Positions 1 to 9,147 are shown, counted from the first letter of the stretch. The stretch is 44,379 bases of DNA from Lentisphaerae bacterium RIFOXYA12_FULL_48_11 (GCA_001804885.1 MHBM01000092.1:42931-87309), one strand, 5' to 3'. Program-made: numbers and translations. Notes: a model not told the origin generated them from the letters alone.

Positions 1-2
1 CC

Positions 3-779
3 TATACCAATACCGAGGAATGGGCTATGTATGTTCAAAGTCGCCAGCCCAACAAGGAATACCTGGTTTGTGTCCCTGTCGATTGCAGCGGTACGAATGT
101 AAACAATCTGAATACGCTGCTTGGTCAGCAACTTGGCCGCGGATTGTATGCCTCCAATACAAATACCAGCGGGGACAGGTTGAGATATTTGAAAGACGAT
201 GGGAGCTGGGCTGAATACTATCTTGCAACTAATGCCGACAATACGGCTTTCTGGTGGGATTCTGTAACCAAGACGGCTGCTGATGTTAATGTTACTGCCG
301 GTATGGCATTCTGGCTGGTCAGCGGGGAGAATCCGGGGTCATTCCGTAGCAATGCTGTTTTTGCCGGCAAGTCGTTTACGACTAATAATGTTGTGCCGTT
401 TACGGTCAGGACCAATAGATGGAATATGTTTGGCTGGCCGCTGCCTAGGCCAAAGAGCCTTGTGAATACAGAAGCAACTGGTATGTACACGACGCCATCC
501 AATCAGCTTGGTTTCGAAATGTTCGCAAATGCCGGTACCACCGCTGAACCGACAATGACCAATAGTGTGGGTGATCAGATCTGGGTGTGGCGGAACAATA
601 CGTGGGTAAACTGGTGCTGGCTGGTGGGACATCTTGGGACAAACTGGGATGGCAGATGGTGGGATGAAAATACCAGCACATTTGCCAGTTTCCGGTTTGA
701 GCCCGGCATGGGCTATTATTACTATCATCCGACCAATCAGTGGGGTGGTACCAACTTTGTCTGGACGCCAAGATATTAA
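3..779 (+). CDS. Secreted duplicated-domain protein, 3' end only
   Basis: The reading frame is open to the left edge (it reads YTNTEEWAMYVQ before the first Met), so the gene is cut by the window. About 258 residues are seen. Two similar aromatic-rich units follow each other: one from GDRLRYL to about GKSF and one from GDQIWVW to the end, both with a GD(x)n W..., WWD and GxxxxWxxx/GxxYYY pattern. Between them is the motif NRWNMFGWPLPRP. Low charge and high Asn/Thr/Trp content suggest an extracellular protein. I do not recognise a named family. The downstream gene also encodes a secreted protein. No C-terminal sorting signal is visible. Confidence 0.75.
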   Translation, partial: YTNTEEWAMYVQSRQPNKEYLVCVPVDCSGTNVNNLNTLLGQQLGRGLYASNTNTSGDRLRYLKDDGSWAEYYLATNADNTAFWWDSVTKTAADVNVTAGMAFWLVSGENPGSFRSNAVFAGKSFTTNNVVPFTVRTNRWNMFGWPLPRPKSLVNTEATGMYTTPSNQLGFEMFANAGTTAEPTMTNSVGDQIWVWRNNTWVNWCWLVGHLGTNWDGRWWDENTSTFASFRFEPGMGYYYYHPTNQWGGTNFVWTPRY

Positions 780-800
780 GAATAAAGTGCAGTGTGAATG

Positions 801-855
801 TGGCGGCGAACCGCCAACGGAAGACAGAAGGTAGGGCGGGGCCGCCGGACCCGCC
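801..855 (+). terminator. Two GC hairpins after the first gene
   Basis: TGGCGG-CGAA-CCGCCA (801-816) forms a 6-bp stem with a tetraloop. GGCGGG (835-840) pairs with CCCGCC (850-855). Neither is followed by a clear T tract, so they are terminator-like or dispersed hairpin repeats rather than proven terminators. Confidence 0.4.
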
Positions 856-924
856 GTATCGGCAGCGAATTGAAGATTTTGGGTGGGAGAGGTAAAAAGA
901 ATTAAAATGGCAAGAGGTGAGATA

Positions 925-1905
925 ATGAAGATATGGAAAAACAGATGGGCTGGAATGGGAGTGGAATGTTCCATCTTGTTGTCCTGCCTGGCTGCTCTTT
1001 GTTGTTTTATCTCATCTGCGAATGCGCAGGATCCGGTCGATATATATGACACTTGGAATGATGGAACAACCGGAGCATGGTATGCTGTGGAATCCAAGGT
1101 CATTCTGTCCAATCCCGGTGATTATCTTAAAATACAATTCCAGTCGCAGAATGTTTCAAAGAGTCAGTCCGATACGATTCGTAAAGATATTGGCCTTGGT
1201 GTTGTGGTGACGAACATATCCTTGAGGTTTAAGGCTGAGAACATTCTACCCAGTGAAGTGCGAGTATGTTTCCATTCTGTTCGCAGCGGTCTGTTGTGGT
1301 TTGTCAGTGCAATCCCGACAAATTCAGGAGAATGGATGAGTCTTGACATCCCTTTGAACAGGGATATGGCATGGGTTGTTGGACCCGATGGATGTGTCCA
1401 GCAGTTCGAGGGTGATGTCGGTTTTGTCGACTGGGTTGGGGTCCATTTGCGGCGGCATGGCAGCGTAATGATTCAGAACTACTGTGTGGATGATTTTCGT
1501 GTTACAGGTTATTCAATGGGTGATGTGGATGGCGACGGCATTCCTGACTTCTGGGAAACTGTTTATAATGTAAATACCAATGATCCGAGGCATGCAACGT
1601 ATGATATCGATGGGGATGGCTTGAATATGTACGAGGAATACAGGGCCGGTACTGATCCTGCTGATCCGGTGTCCGCTCTTGAAATGAGTATAGAAGGCAC
1701 CAATGATGTTTCATCCGTTAATGGTGTGGTTGTCAGATGGAAATCTGTAGGAGGTCATTTCTACAGCCTGTATAAATCGACAAATCTGATGCATGGCTTT
1801 TCGCTGATTACGTCAAATATTGTGGCAATACCTCCTGTTAATTCTTATCAGGATAATACGGCCACAAATTCAGGCCCATATTTCTACAGGATTAGTGTGC
1901 AGTAA
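925..1905 (+). CDS. Secreted protein with calcium-binding-type repeats
   Basis: The 326-aa product starts at the ATG at 925, because AGAGGTGA (913-920) lies at a good distance and the Sec signal peptide (MKIWKNRW then a hydrophobic stretch ending SANA-QDP) follows directly. An upstream in-frame start at 883 would add 14 charged residues before it. The N-terminal half looks like a beta-sandwich, possibly carbohydrate-binding. The middle carries DVDGDGIPDFWE and DIDGDGLNMYEEYRAGTDP, which are thrombospondin-3/dockerin-like Ca2+-binding repeats. The C-terminal part resembles an Fn3-like domain. It has no PEP-CTERM tail, unlike the next gene, which starts 21 nt downstream. Exact role unknown. Confidence 0.8.
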   Translation: MKIWKNRWAGMGVECSILLSCLAALCCFISSANAQDPVDIYDTWNDGTTGAWYAVESKVILSNPGDYLKIQFQSQNVSKSQSDTIRKDIGLGVVVTNISLRFKAENILPSEVRVCFHSVRSGLLWFVSAIPTNSGEWMSLDIPLNRDMAWVVGPDGCVQQFEGDVGFVDWVGVHLRRHGSVMIQNYCVDDFRVTGYSMGDVDGDGIPDFWETVYNVNTNDPRHATYDIDGDGLNMYEEYRAGTDPADPVSALEMSIEGTNDVSSVNGVVVRWKSVGGHFYSLYKSTNLMHGFSLITSNIVAIPPVNSYQDNTATNSGPYFYRISVQ

Positions 1906-1926
1906 GATCGACGTGGAAACGCAGTA

Positions 1927-2646
1927 ATGATAAAGAGTGGAATAGCTTTTAAAAGAATAGTTCAGATGATGGGGTGCGTATGGGTTACGCTCTGCTTGTC
2001 TGTACTCGTCTCTCCTGTACGCGCGACCATAATCGTGGGTGAAATAGACTGGAATACACCTGAAACGTCGTCGACATTCTCGAGTCAATACGGATCAACT
2101 GTGGTTGATTATCCGTCAACTGGCGGGAGTCCGTCGACAGGTGGCTGGATGCGTATTGAGTTTCCAGAAACCACATCTGAGCCTGGAACGGATTGGTATG
2201 ATGTTCTGCGTGTGCCTGCCACAAATCTTTTTACCGGCTCATGGGATACCCAGATGTGGGTCCAGTTTGATTTCTGGCAGTCAAATCTGGTTGCCGGCGC
2301 CGTTCAGATCAGGTGGGGAACAACAAACGCAGGTGCTGGTGTGTGGCGGTCGCCGGTCACAATTCCATCTGGTCTGGATACATGGACGACTGTTGCTTCA
2401 TCTTTCAATAACTGGCAGAACTGGCAGTATCCTGGAGCCACCGAAGCCCAGTATCTTGCGGATCTCCAGAACATAGACTGGGTGGGCGTTTATATTTTCA
2501 GGAATACCGGCGACGAGCAGATATACGGGATTGATAATTTCAGGCTTATGATTCCTGAACCGGCAGAATTATTAATGCTCGTATCCGCTGTTCTGGCGTC
2601 CGGCTTATCTGCTAGAAGAAGACGCAGGCGGAAATATCCCGGTTAA
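1927..2646 (+). CDS. PEP-CTERM sorting-domain protein
   Basis: The 239-aa secreted protein has an N-terminal signal peptide (cleavage probably after SPVRA). Its C-terminus has the three-part PEP-CTERM signal: PEP (in IPEPAE), a hydrophobic helix (LLMLVSAVLASGL) and an Arg-rich end (ARRRRRRK). In known systems such tails are cut by an exosortase during export to the surface or matrix. The body is a Trp/Asn-rich beta-sandwich, with the motif DWVGVYIFRN also seen in related form (DWVGVHLRRH) in the preceding gene, so the two are probably paralogous in this part. It converges on the exosortase gene only 5 nt away, which makes it a likely substrate. Confidence 0.88.
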   Translation: MIKSGIAFKRIVQMMGCVWVTLCLSVLVSPVRATIIVGEIDWNTPETSSTFSSQYGSTVVDYPSTGGSPSTGGWMRIEFPETTSEPGTDWYDVLRVPATNLFTGSWDTQMWVQFDFWQSNLVAGAVQIRWGTTNAGAGVWRSPVTIPSGLDTWTTVASSFNNWQNWQYPGATEAQYLADLQNIDWVGVYIFRNTGDEQIYGIDNFRLMIPEPAELLMLVSAVLASGLSARRRRRRKYPG

Positions 2647-2651
2647 TGTTC

Positions 2652-5600
2652 TCATTTGTTTGTGCCTTGTGATGGTGATACAAATTTCCGGAATTGCGGC
2701 TCGATCTCTGACAGCAGCTTATTGGCTGTAAGAATATCTTCGTCCGGTACACCCGTTGAGAATTTCATAATTTCCCTGAGAATCACCGCAGCCTCCTGCT
2801 TGAGGCCCTTTTTAAGGGCTATTTCTGCGGTATGCATTTTCGCTCTGAACCACAGGGGGCTTCTTTCTTTTGTCTGCTTCAAAATATCAGATATGAACTT
2901 TTCCGCTGTTTTAAGTTCGCCGGCGCTCAAATAAGCGACGGAGATTGTGTCCAGGATTCGAGCGTCGTTGTTTGCGTTTTGAAGCAATCCTGGAATGAGT
3001 TGTATTGCTTGCTGTTGCGGGGATAGCGCGTTGCTGCCTGCTTGGTCAGGAGGTGTCAGTGCGAGCGTGTAAACAAGGTTGTTAAGTAGCTCGACATCGC
3101 CTGGATGGTGTAGCAGTCCGGTTCTCAAGAAGCCGGCAGCATCTTTGTGGTTTCTGAGCTGACGGGCTGCTTCCGCCGCCACCATGAAGGGAATTTTATT
3201 TGTAGCTCCGGATTCTATTGCCGACTTCATTTGAGGGAGAGCATCTGCGGATTCCCACCCGCCTCTTGTAAATCTTGCATACCCCAGCATTTGTGCCCAT
3301 AGTTGGTTTCCTGGCTCTTCCCTTCGGAGCATTTTCAAAGCTTCAATAATATCGTTGTCAGCTGCTATTGTTTTTCCTTCGCTCTTGATCCGGATCATTT
3401 CTCGGTAAAGCAGTGAAGACGGTCGCAATGAAGTTCTGATTGCAAGTGATGTGCATTCTGCGGACCATTCTTTGTTTTTTGCTGCAAATGCGCACTTCAT
3501 TCCTGTCAGGTAAATAGGCAGTAAACCGCGTGCGCGGTTTACTGCGTCATGCACTGCGATGCATGCTAAATTCGTGAAGCCTCTGCGCAGCAGATATTCA
3601 CCGGCCTGCGCAACAGTTGTCGGTGGAAGATTTGAGAATACTGTTGAACTGGCAGGCGGCCTGGCGCTCCCGTGTGAGATGCCAAGGTGTCGGAAGACAT
3701 CTTCCATGGTCCATGGGGAAGGGTTACCGTGTTTCATTCCAGAGGTTGATCGGGGTGATGTTCTGGTTACTAGTTCTGCCAGCCAGATGTCGGGGTCTTC
3801 CGGGCACAGGCGACGTGCTGTATTAATCACGTCGATTTCCGCATTCGAAAGACCAATGAGAGCTTTCCAGAGAATGGGTGAACGTGGAAGGTATTTTACA
3901 GCCTTGCCTGCCACGTCCCGGGCTTCGGTAGTTTTTTTGGCCCGGCAAAGAAGTATGGTCAGGTGGTTCAGGGCAACTGCTTTTTCCGAGTCATCCCGTC
4001 CAGATGTCAGCCATTTTGCAAGGTAGGCTGTTTCGCCTGAACAACTGTTCCTGTATGCGTCCAGCCACAACGTGGAAAGTTTTTGGAAGAACGGGCTTTT
4101 TGCTGTTGCCGTGGTTTTGCTTAAGGTGGCAGCGTGTGCTGCAAAGTCCTTCTCTGTTGGCATTGATATGATATGCCACTGCAGGGTGGATTCTGCGGGA
4201 GGGATCGTGTAATCCTGTTGCGCATCTTCTGGTATGCTTGCTCCTGGCAGGAAGATTGTTTTGCAATATTCTACAGCTTCCTTGTAGCGTTGGGTTCTGA
4301 AAAGGGCTTCAGCTTCAACCAGATCAAGATTTGGATCTCGGGTTGTTCTGGACTTGCTTAGTGTGTGCAACGCTTCTTCCGGCATGTCCAGGACCAGCAG
4401 CGCGGCAACCAGTGCCACGCGTACCTGTGGGGCGTCAGGGAAACGGCGTGCTGCTTCGCATGCTGTATGCAGGGCCGGAAGGTTTAGTTTCAGTTCCATC
4501 TGGGCCTGGCAAAGCCTAATGAGGGATGAGACGTCTGGATTATCGCTGGCTGCAAAAGTCCTGAGTGTTTCATATACGTTCTGCCAGTCTCCGATCCTCT
4601 CGTATATTTCGGATATAACCGAGATGTTTTTGTTCCTGGTTTGTGGGAATACAGAGGAAATCTTACTGATGACAGCTATAGCTTCGGAATGTTTGCCGTC
4701 CATCTCGAGCGCACGGGCATATTCATATTGCATGGGAACGGACAACTTGTCGTTCGCGTATCTTTGCTTAAACTCATTCAGAGCCTTTAAGAGTAAGGCT
4801 TTTCTTGATCTCACTGTGTCGCTTACAGCCAGCTGCTTTGCCATTGGTATGTTCTGGAAAACCAGGTTCCATGATTGGAACGTGGAGGCTGTGACCAGGG
4901 CCGGTTTTATGTCAGTGAGCTCTTCTTCAATTGCAGTGCTGATACCGAGAAAACGTTTGCGGAAGGCGAACCAGGCGTTACCATAAACTGCCCCTGACAT
5001 GTACAGGGCCGGATGCGTCGGGTCCAGGGCTGCTATACGTTTGTGAAGTAACCACGCAAGGTCGGGTCTGCCAAGACGGAAACACTTGTCGAAAGACTCG
5101 GCAATAATGTCCGGATCCTTGGCTGTGCCGGCGCATTTGATCAGGTGTGATGCAAACTGTTCTTCCCATTTCCCTTCACTGCGTTTGATGGCCATAAAAA
5201 ACAGGGGCTGAAGGATGCGTGGATCATCCGGCCAGGATTTCAGTGCTGTTTGCGTCAGTGCGGCAACGCGTGGCGTATCGTTCAGGTTCATGTATGCCTC
5301 AATTGCTGACAAACATGCCGAAGAATCGGTATACAGTATTTTGATGTCGGAATCGGCTATGGCGCGCCATTTCCTGTAAGCCCTTAGAAAAGGGTACAGT
5401 GGCCGGATTCGACTCACGTTCGGGTACCAGCCGGCAGCTATGACAACGTACTTGGCTGTATCATCAGCATTTCTTGCATAAAAGGACATTTCGGCAAGAA
5501 TCATTGCCACGCGTGGGTCCTTTTGTTTAACGCTTTCCGGAAATTTTTGAACAAGTGCGGCAGCTTCATTCATTCTGTTGAGCGCCATCAGGGAATATGC

Positions 5601-6821
5601 CCTGAGAATTTCTTTTTCAAGATCGAACAAACCGGTTGCTTCGTTGATTTTTTGAAGCTCTATTAAAGCCTGTTCATGTTTTTCCCGGATAATGAGAAGC
5701 CTGGCGATTGTCAAATTCCAGTCCATGTCGTCTGGTACAAGTTTTTGTACTGTTTCGGCAGCTTTTTGTGCGGTTTCAAGATCTCCCTTGTCTCTCAATC
5801 CGGTTGCCACATCTTTAATCATCTCAGCCTTGTGGAGAGGTCTGCTCTTATAGACGGCGGCAGGTAATAAAGAGACCAGAATGAATGCTAAAAGTATGAT
5901 CCACTTGTGTTCCAGGAACCAGCTCCAGAATGGCGGGTATCCGATAAGCTGATGTCCGTTCCGTATGTCGATTTCATGGATATGCGGCATTGTCTTTTCT
6001 TGCTTTCGTTTCCACCATGAAATCTCGTAAAAAGTGATAAACACTGCGGCGATAACGATAATACCAGCAGTGTTGTGAAGGAAATTGACGCCAGCCCATG
6101 AGCCAGTTGTCGGTACCAGGGTAACCATTACGACAATACGCAGGATGTTGAGGATCAGTGCCTGTACAAGTGAAAAGGCCACCAGTAGTACACATTCCGC
6201 CCACTTAAACCGTTTCAGGATTCCAAGGCCTGTTGCAATCAGGAATACTGTGGTGGCGGTACGCATGCCGCTGCATGATTCGGGTACTTCGAATGTGTTA
6301 AGCCCGGTGTACAGAACAAATCCATCTGCCCAAACCCTGACATTAATGAAGTGAAGTAACCACTCGCTGCCATAAACCGACAGTTTCTGCATGGCCAGCT
6401 GCAGACCGCCGAAGATCTGGGCCGGCAGGGGGTGTGCCCAATATATAAGAAAAAGAGCGGGGAAGACGTCCCTGCTATAGGAGGTTGGTAGTGCCCAGCG
6501 CAGGCAAGCCGAGAGGATAATCAGAAGGCCTATCCATTCGAACTGGTGAACCCCGAAAATCAACCCGCCGAGCGCCAGTATTGTTCCCCCGACCCCAAAA
6601 GAAATATAGAAGAGATTAGATTGTCGAGTGTGTTTCGTTTCCTTCGGCTTTGGACGGAGCAGAATAGCCAGAGAAAAGGCAAGCGTTAGGAAAAAACGGA
6701 TAAAACCGCTTTGTTCGGCAGTGATAAAGCGGAAATTCATCAGCAGCCATGTGGCCAGAAGGGCGATGGCGGCAGCCAGTACTGCTGATTGTGCTTTGCC
6801 GAGTTGATGGAAGATTTTCAT
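2652..6821 (-). CDS. Exosortase fused to a giant TPR region
   Basis: An ATG at 6821 gives 1,389 aa; a GTG one codon upstream is the alternative. Residues 1-270 are a multi-spanning membrane domain with the exosortase signature: Cys183 in PESCSGMR, Arg228 in LNILRIVVM and His249 in FLHNTAG, the Cys/Arg/His catalytic set that cleaves PEP-CTERM tails. A further membrane segment near residues 300-325 (WIILLAFILVSLLPAAVY) is followed by about 1,060 residues of helical TPR-like repeats (e.g. GDLETAQKAAETVQKLVPDDMDW, split here as seen near 345-370). Usual exosortases are 180-550 aa, so this is an exceptional fusion. The repeats should lie outside the cytoplasm if the topology is typical, possibly scaffolding cargo. 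The fusion is read straight through with no frameshift. Confidence 0.88.
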   Translation of the reverse strand: MKIFHQLGKAQSAVLAAAIALLATWLLMNFRFITAEQSGFIRFFLTLAFSLAILLRPKPKETKHTRQSNLFYISFGVGGTILALGGLIFGVHQFEWIGLLIILSACLRWALPTSYSRDVFPALFLIYWAHPLPAQIFGGLQLAMQKLSVYGSEWLLHFINVRVWADGFVLYTGLNTFEVPESCSGMRTATTVFLIATGLGILKRFKWAECVLLVAFSLVQALILNILRIVVMVTLVPTTGSWAGVNFLHNTAGIIVIAAVFITFYEISWWKRKQEKTMPHIHEIDIRNGHQLIGYPPFWSWFLEHKWIILLAFILVSLLPAAVYKSRPLHKAEMIKDVATGLRDKGDLETAQKAAETVQKLVPDDMDWNLTIARLLIIREKHEQALIELQKINEATGLFDLEKEILRAYSLMALNRMNEAAALVQKFPESVKQKDPRVAMILAEMSFYARNADDTAKYVVIAAGWYPNVSRIRPLYPFLRAYRKWRAIADSDIKILYTDSSACLSAIEAYMNLNDTPRVAALTQTALKSWPDDPRILQPLFFMAIKRSEGKWEEQFASHLIKCAGTAKDPDIIAESFDKCFRLGRPDLAWLLHKRIAALDPTHPALYMSGAVYGNAWFAFRKRFLGISTAIEEELTDIKPALVTASTFQSWNLVFQNIPMAKQLAVSDTVRSRKALLLKALNEFKQRYANDKLSVPMQYEYARALEMDGKHSEAIAVISKISSVFPQTRNKNISVISEIYERIGDWQNVYETLRTFAASDNPDVSSLIRLCQAQMELKLNLPALHTACEAARRFPDAPQVRVALVAALLVLDMPEEALHTLSKSRTTRDPNLDLVEAEALFRTQRYKEAVEYCKTIFLPGASIPEDAQQDYTIPPAESTLQWHIISMPTEKDFAAHAATLSKTTATAKSPFFQKLSTLWLDAYRNSCSGETAYLAKWLTSGRDDSEKAVALNHLTILLCRAKKTTEARDVAGKAVKYLPRSPILWKALIGLSNAEIDVINTARRLCPEDPDIWLAELVTRTSPRSTSGMKHGNPSPWTMEDVFRHLGISHGSARPPASSTVFSNLPPTTVAQAGEYLLRRGFTNLACIAVHDAVNRARGLLPIYLTGMKCAFAAKNKEWSAECTSLAIRTSLRPSSLLYREMIRIKSEGKTIAADNDIIEALKMLRREEPGNQLWAQMLGYARFTRGGWESADALPQMKSAIESGATNKIPFMVAAEAARQLRNHKDAAGFLRTGLLHHPGDVELLNNLVYTLALTPPDQAGSNALSPQQQAIQLIPGLLQNANNDARILDTISVAYLSAGELKTAEKFISDILKQTKERSPLWFRAKMHTAEIALKKGLKQEAAVILREIMKFSTGVPDEDILTANKLLSEIEPQFRKFVSPSQGTNK

Positions 6822-7029
6822 CACTATCTCATTATGAACAATTTACATGTTATAGCATAGCTGCAATTTGCAGGAATAAAATACAAAAAGGAAGGCTGGT
6901 ATATGTTGAGCCGGGAAAGGACAATGGAAAAGATTTATGCTGACATACTTGTCAATTTATCTTAACTCATTTTATGTGTTCTCCTGGTATTGATGAGATG
7001 GTTGAGTGCTTGAGGAAGGGAAGGTTATT

Positions 7030-7392
7030 ATGATCAGGAAATCTGCAGATATGAAGATGGAAGTGCGCGATAAGATGCGCGGCGGACCTGGCTCTGTCAC
7101 CATAAAGCATTTCTTCGATAAATCTGAATTTACTGCCAATGCAAGACTATGCGCACGGCTCATCCTGCCGCCAGGTGCCGGCATCGGTCAGCATCAGCAT
7201 GACGGCGAAGATGAGGTTTATATTGTTTTGCGCGGGTCTGGTATCCTCGACGACGGCAAGGTCCAGACGCGGGTTTCGTCCGGTGATGCAATTCTGACGG
7301 GCAATGGCGGGATTCATGCTGTAACAAACGATGGCAAGGAAGATCTCGAGATGATTGCCATGATAATGTGCTATGAAGCGAAGAAAACTTAA
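7030..7392 (+). CDS. Cupin-domain protein
   Basis: The 120-aa single-domain cupin starts at ATG 7030, preceded by the purine-rich GAGGAAGGGAAGG (7012-7024); a GTG start at 7006 would run through this site. The first cupin motif is visible as GIGQHQHDGEDEVYIVLRG (two His and a Glu for metal), and the second as GDAILTGNGGIHAV (His). Such small cupins are often sugar-binding or isomerase-like, but the substrate cannot be read from the sequence. The iron-type alcohol dehydrogenase follows on the same strand after a palindromic repeat. Confidence 0.85.
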   Translation: MIRKSADMKMEVRDKMRGGPGSVTIKHFFDKSEFTANARLCARLILPPGAGIGQHQHDGEDEVYIVLRGSGILDDGKVQTRVSSGDAILTGNGGIHAVTNDGKEDLEMIAMIMCYEAKKT

Positions 7393-7488
7393 CCACCAAG
7401 GTGGGATACAAAGAAAACAAAGTGGGCGGATAAAAGGAATGATATGGGTTGGTTTCCCTTGCCTTCGTGAACTTGGAGCCTTGGTGGT
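7392..7488. repeat. Dispersed-type long inverted repeat
   Basis: ACCACCAAGG (7392-7401) and CCTTGGTGGT (7479-7488) are perfect 10-bp inverted arms around about 77 nt. The left arm starts within the cupin stop codon. Sequences of the 'accaccaagg...ccttggtggt' type are common intergenic dispersed elements in several bacterial groups. The role is unknown; it may end cupin transcription. Confidence 0.6.
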
Positions 7489-7514
7489 AAAGTCTTTGTA
7501 GAATAATGTAAAAT

Positions 7515-8627
7515 ATGAAGATTCTGCCAAATGAATTGATACTGCCGCCGCGAACAACCTTCAGAAAAGGTGCAGTTCTTGACCTTTTGAAGGAATGTGC
7601 CGTTTTCGGGAAGCGTGGCTTGCTGATCCATGGTCAGTCATTTGCCGCGGGTGGTGCTTTACAGAAGATTGCGGAAGCAGGCGCATCGTCGGTTTCGGTA
7701 AAGACCTGGCAACATACGGGTGGTGAGCCAACGCTGGATCATCTTGAGCATGTGCTTTCCGTGGCCAGGGAGCATCGCGCCGAGTGGGTCGCCGGCGTTG
7801 GCGGGGGTAGTGTAATTGACCTTGCAAAGGCGTGCGCTGGTCTGATGAATGCTCAGTTGTCTGCGGTTGCCTACCATGATGGTGCGCGAATTCCTTCATC
7901 CGGTATTCCGTTTGTTGTTGCGCCAACCACTGCCGGAACAGGTTCGGAGGCAACCATTGTTTGTGTCCTTACGAACAGCAGGACCAATGTGAAAAAATCG
8001 TTTCGGCATCCGTCCTTCATGGCGCGGTTGATTATTCTTGATCCAGACCTGCTGGCCGGTTCGCCGCCAGGTGTAATTGCAAATTCAGGTATGGACGCAT
8101 TTACCCAAGCTATCGAATCGTATGTCAGTACAGGTTCCAATTGGATGACTGATCAATTCTGCCTCAAGGGGCTTGCGTTGATTGCATCCAGTATCGAGGT
8201 GGTTTTTAATGATTCCAGATGTGATAAGGCTGGAGACCTTCTGATGGGCAGTTACCTGGCCGGGCTGGCGCTTTCCAATGCGAGGCTTGGTGTTGTTCAC
8301 GGTCTGGCCCATCCGCTTGGTGCACGATTTGATGTTCCTCATGGGTTGGCCTGTGCGGTGTGTCTGCCGCATGCAATTGAATTCAATCGCGAAGCAATGG
8401 GTATAAAATATACCATCATGAGTGAAACTGTTGGCGGCGATTTGCTTTCTGCTACAAAACGGTTGATGGAATCATTTGAAATACGTTCCCCGTTTGCCGG
8501 TAAAACTATTGCCGACATGGATAAGGTTATTGAAGAAACGCTTGCTTCAGGATCAACTTCTGCAAACCCTCGAAAAGTTTCCGCGACGGATGTCGAATAT
8601 CTCTTGGATCGAATTTTTAATCTATAG
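7515..8627 (+). CDS. Iron-containing alcohol dehydrogenase family protein
   Basis: The 370-aa protein belongs to the group III (Fe-type) alcohol dehydrogenases. The nucleotide-binding motif GVGGGSVIDLAKA is at 94-106 and PTTAGTGSEAT at 138-147. The metal site of the family (Asp, His, His, His) aligns to Asp194, Gln198, His262 and His276, so the second ligand is Gln in MDAFTQAIESY instead of the usual His. This is also seen in some maleylacetate-reductase-like members, so the metal or reaction may differ. It probably reduces or oxidises a small sugar-derived aldehyde or alcohol in the cytoplasm. The cupin gene upstream may be co-expressed, although a 120-nt repeat separates them. Confidence 0.88.
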   Translation: MKILPNELILPPRTTFRKGAVLDLLKECAVFGKRGLLIHGQSFAAGGALQKIAEAGASSVSVKTWQHTGGEPTLDHLEHVLSVAREHRAEWVAGVGGGSVIDLAKACAGLMNAQLSAVAYHDGARIPSSGIPFVVAPTTAGTGSEATIVCVLTNSRTNVKKSFRHPSFMARLIILDPDLLAGSPPGVIANSGMDAFTQAIESYVSTGSNWMTDQFCLKGLALIASSIEVVFNDSRCDKAGDLLMGSYLAGLALSNARLGVVHGLAHPLGARFDVPHGLACAVCLPHAIEFNREAMGIKYTIMSETVGGDLLSATKRLMESFEIRSPFAGKTIADMDKVIEETLASGSTSANPRKVSATDVEYLLDRIFNL

Positions 8628-8633
8628 ATGGTT

Positions 8634-8891
8634 CTACTTTGTCGCGGTTGACATGGAGAAGAACCACTGCTTTAAAAAGGGATAGGCTTTGAACAGGCCG
8701 TATCCAATTGCTGCAAGGAATAGCATTTTAAAAATGAAACTTATAAAGCGGACGGCAGGTAATCTCCCGACTTTTTTCTCGGTGGCCTTCCTGCTGGCCT
8801 CTGAGTTCTGGCTTATTTGCGTGAGTATATTAATGCATTCCGCCTCGTTGTTTAAGAGTTTACAGGCGGTCGTGATGTAATAGCAAGGCAT
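8634..8891 (-). CDS. Small single-pass membrane protein, hypothetical
   Basis: This possible 85-aa protein has a soluble N-terminal half (MPCYYITTACKLLNN...) and one membrane segment near residues 54-72 (FKMLFLAAIGYGLFKAYPFL). It converges on the dehydrogenase gene with 6 nt between stops, a natural spacing. The ATG lies directly behind a TGAGGA, which is too close for a normal ribosome site, so a later start is possible. No family recognised; coding status is uncertain. Confidence 0.4.
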   Translation of the reverse strand: MPCYYITTACKLLNNEAECINILTQISQNSEASRKATEKKVGRLPAVRFISFIFKMLFLAAIGYGLFKAYPFLKQWFFSMSTATK

Positions 8892-9065
8892 TCCTCATGA
8901 ATATCCCCCAGGCAGGTCGAGTGATAGCTCTTATGTTGTTTGTGAAAGAGAACTTCTCGCTTTTATGGTAATTAGACTTTTCTTTGAAATACTGTGTATG
9001 GCATCTAGCCTGCCTGAGTCCTGCGGCCGTACCCTTGGCGCTTCATCCTCCTTCGCAGGAGACCC

Positions 9066-9143
9066 CGGACTTTGAGTCCGTGGGATGAATGCAGATTTTG
9101 CTACGGCGGATTCCGCGAAGAAACTGCGGGCTTCAGCCCGCAG
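9066..9143 (-). terminator. Hairpins downstream of the esterase gene
   Basis: CTGCGGGC (9124-9131), loop TTCA, GCCCGCAG (9136-9143) makes a perfect 8-bp stem just past the stop of the minus-strand esterase gene, followed on that strand by TTTCTT; this fits a Rho-independent terminator. A second hairpin, CGGACT-TTG-AGTCCG (9066-9080), lies further on. The interval 8892-9147 holds no gene that I can support and looks like a block of REP-like hairpins. Confidence 0.55.
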
Positions 9144-9147
9144 AGCT

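Noticed and set aside
339-1112. 257-codon minus-strand frame
   Set aside because: It runs opposite to two well-supported secreted-protein genes and across their hairpin-bearing gap, with no signal peptide, domain or ribosome site.
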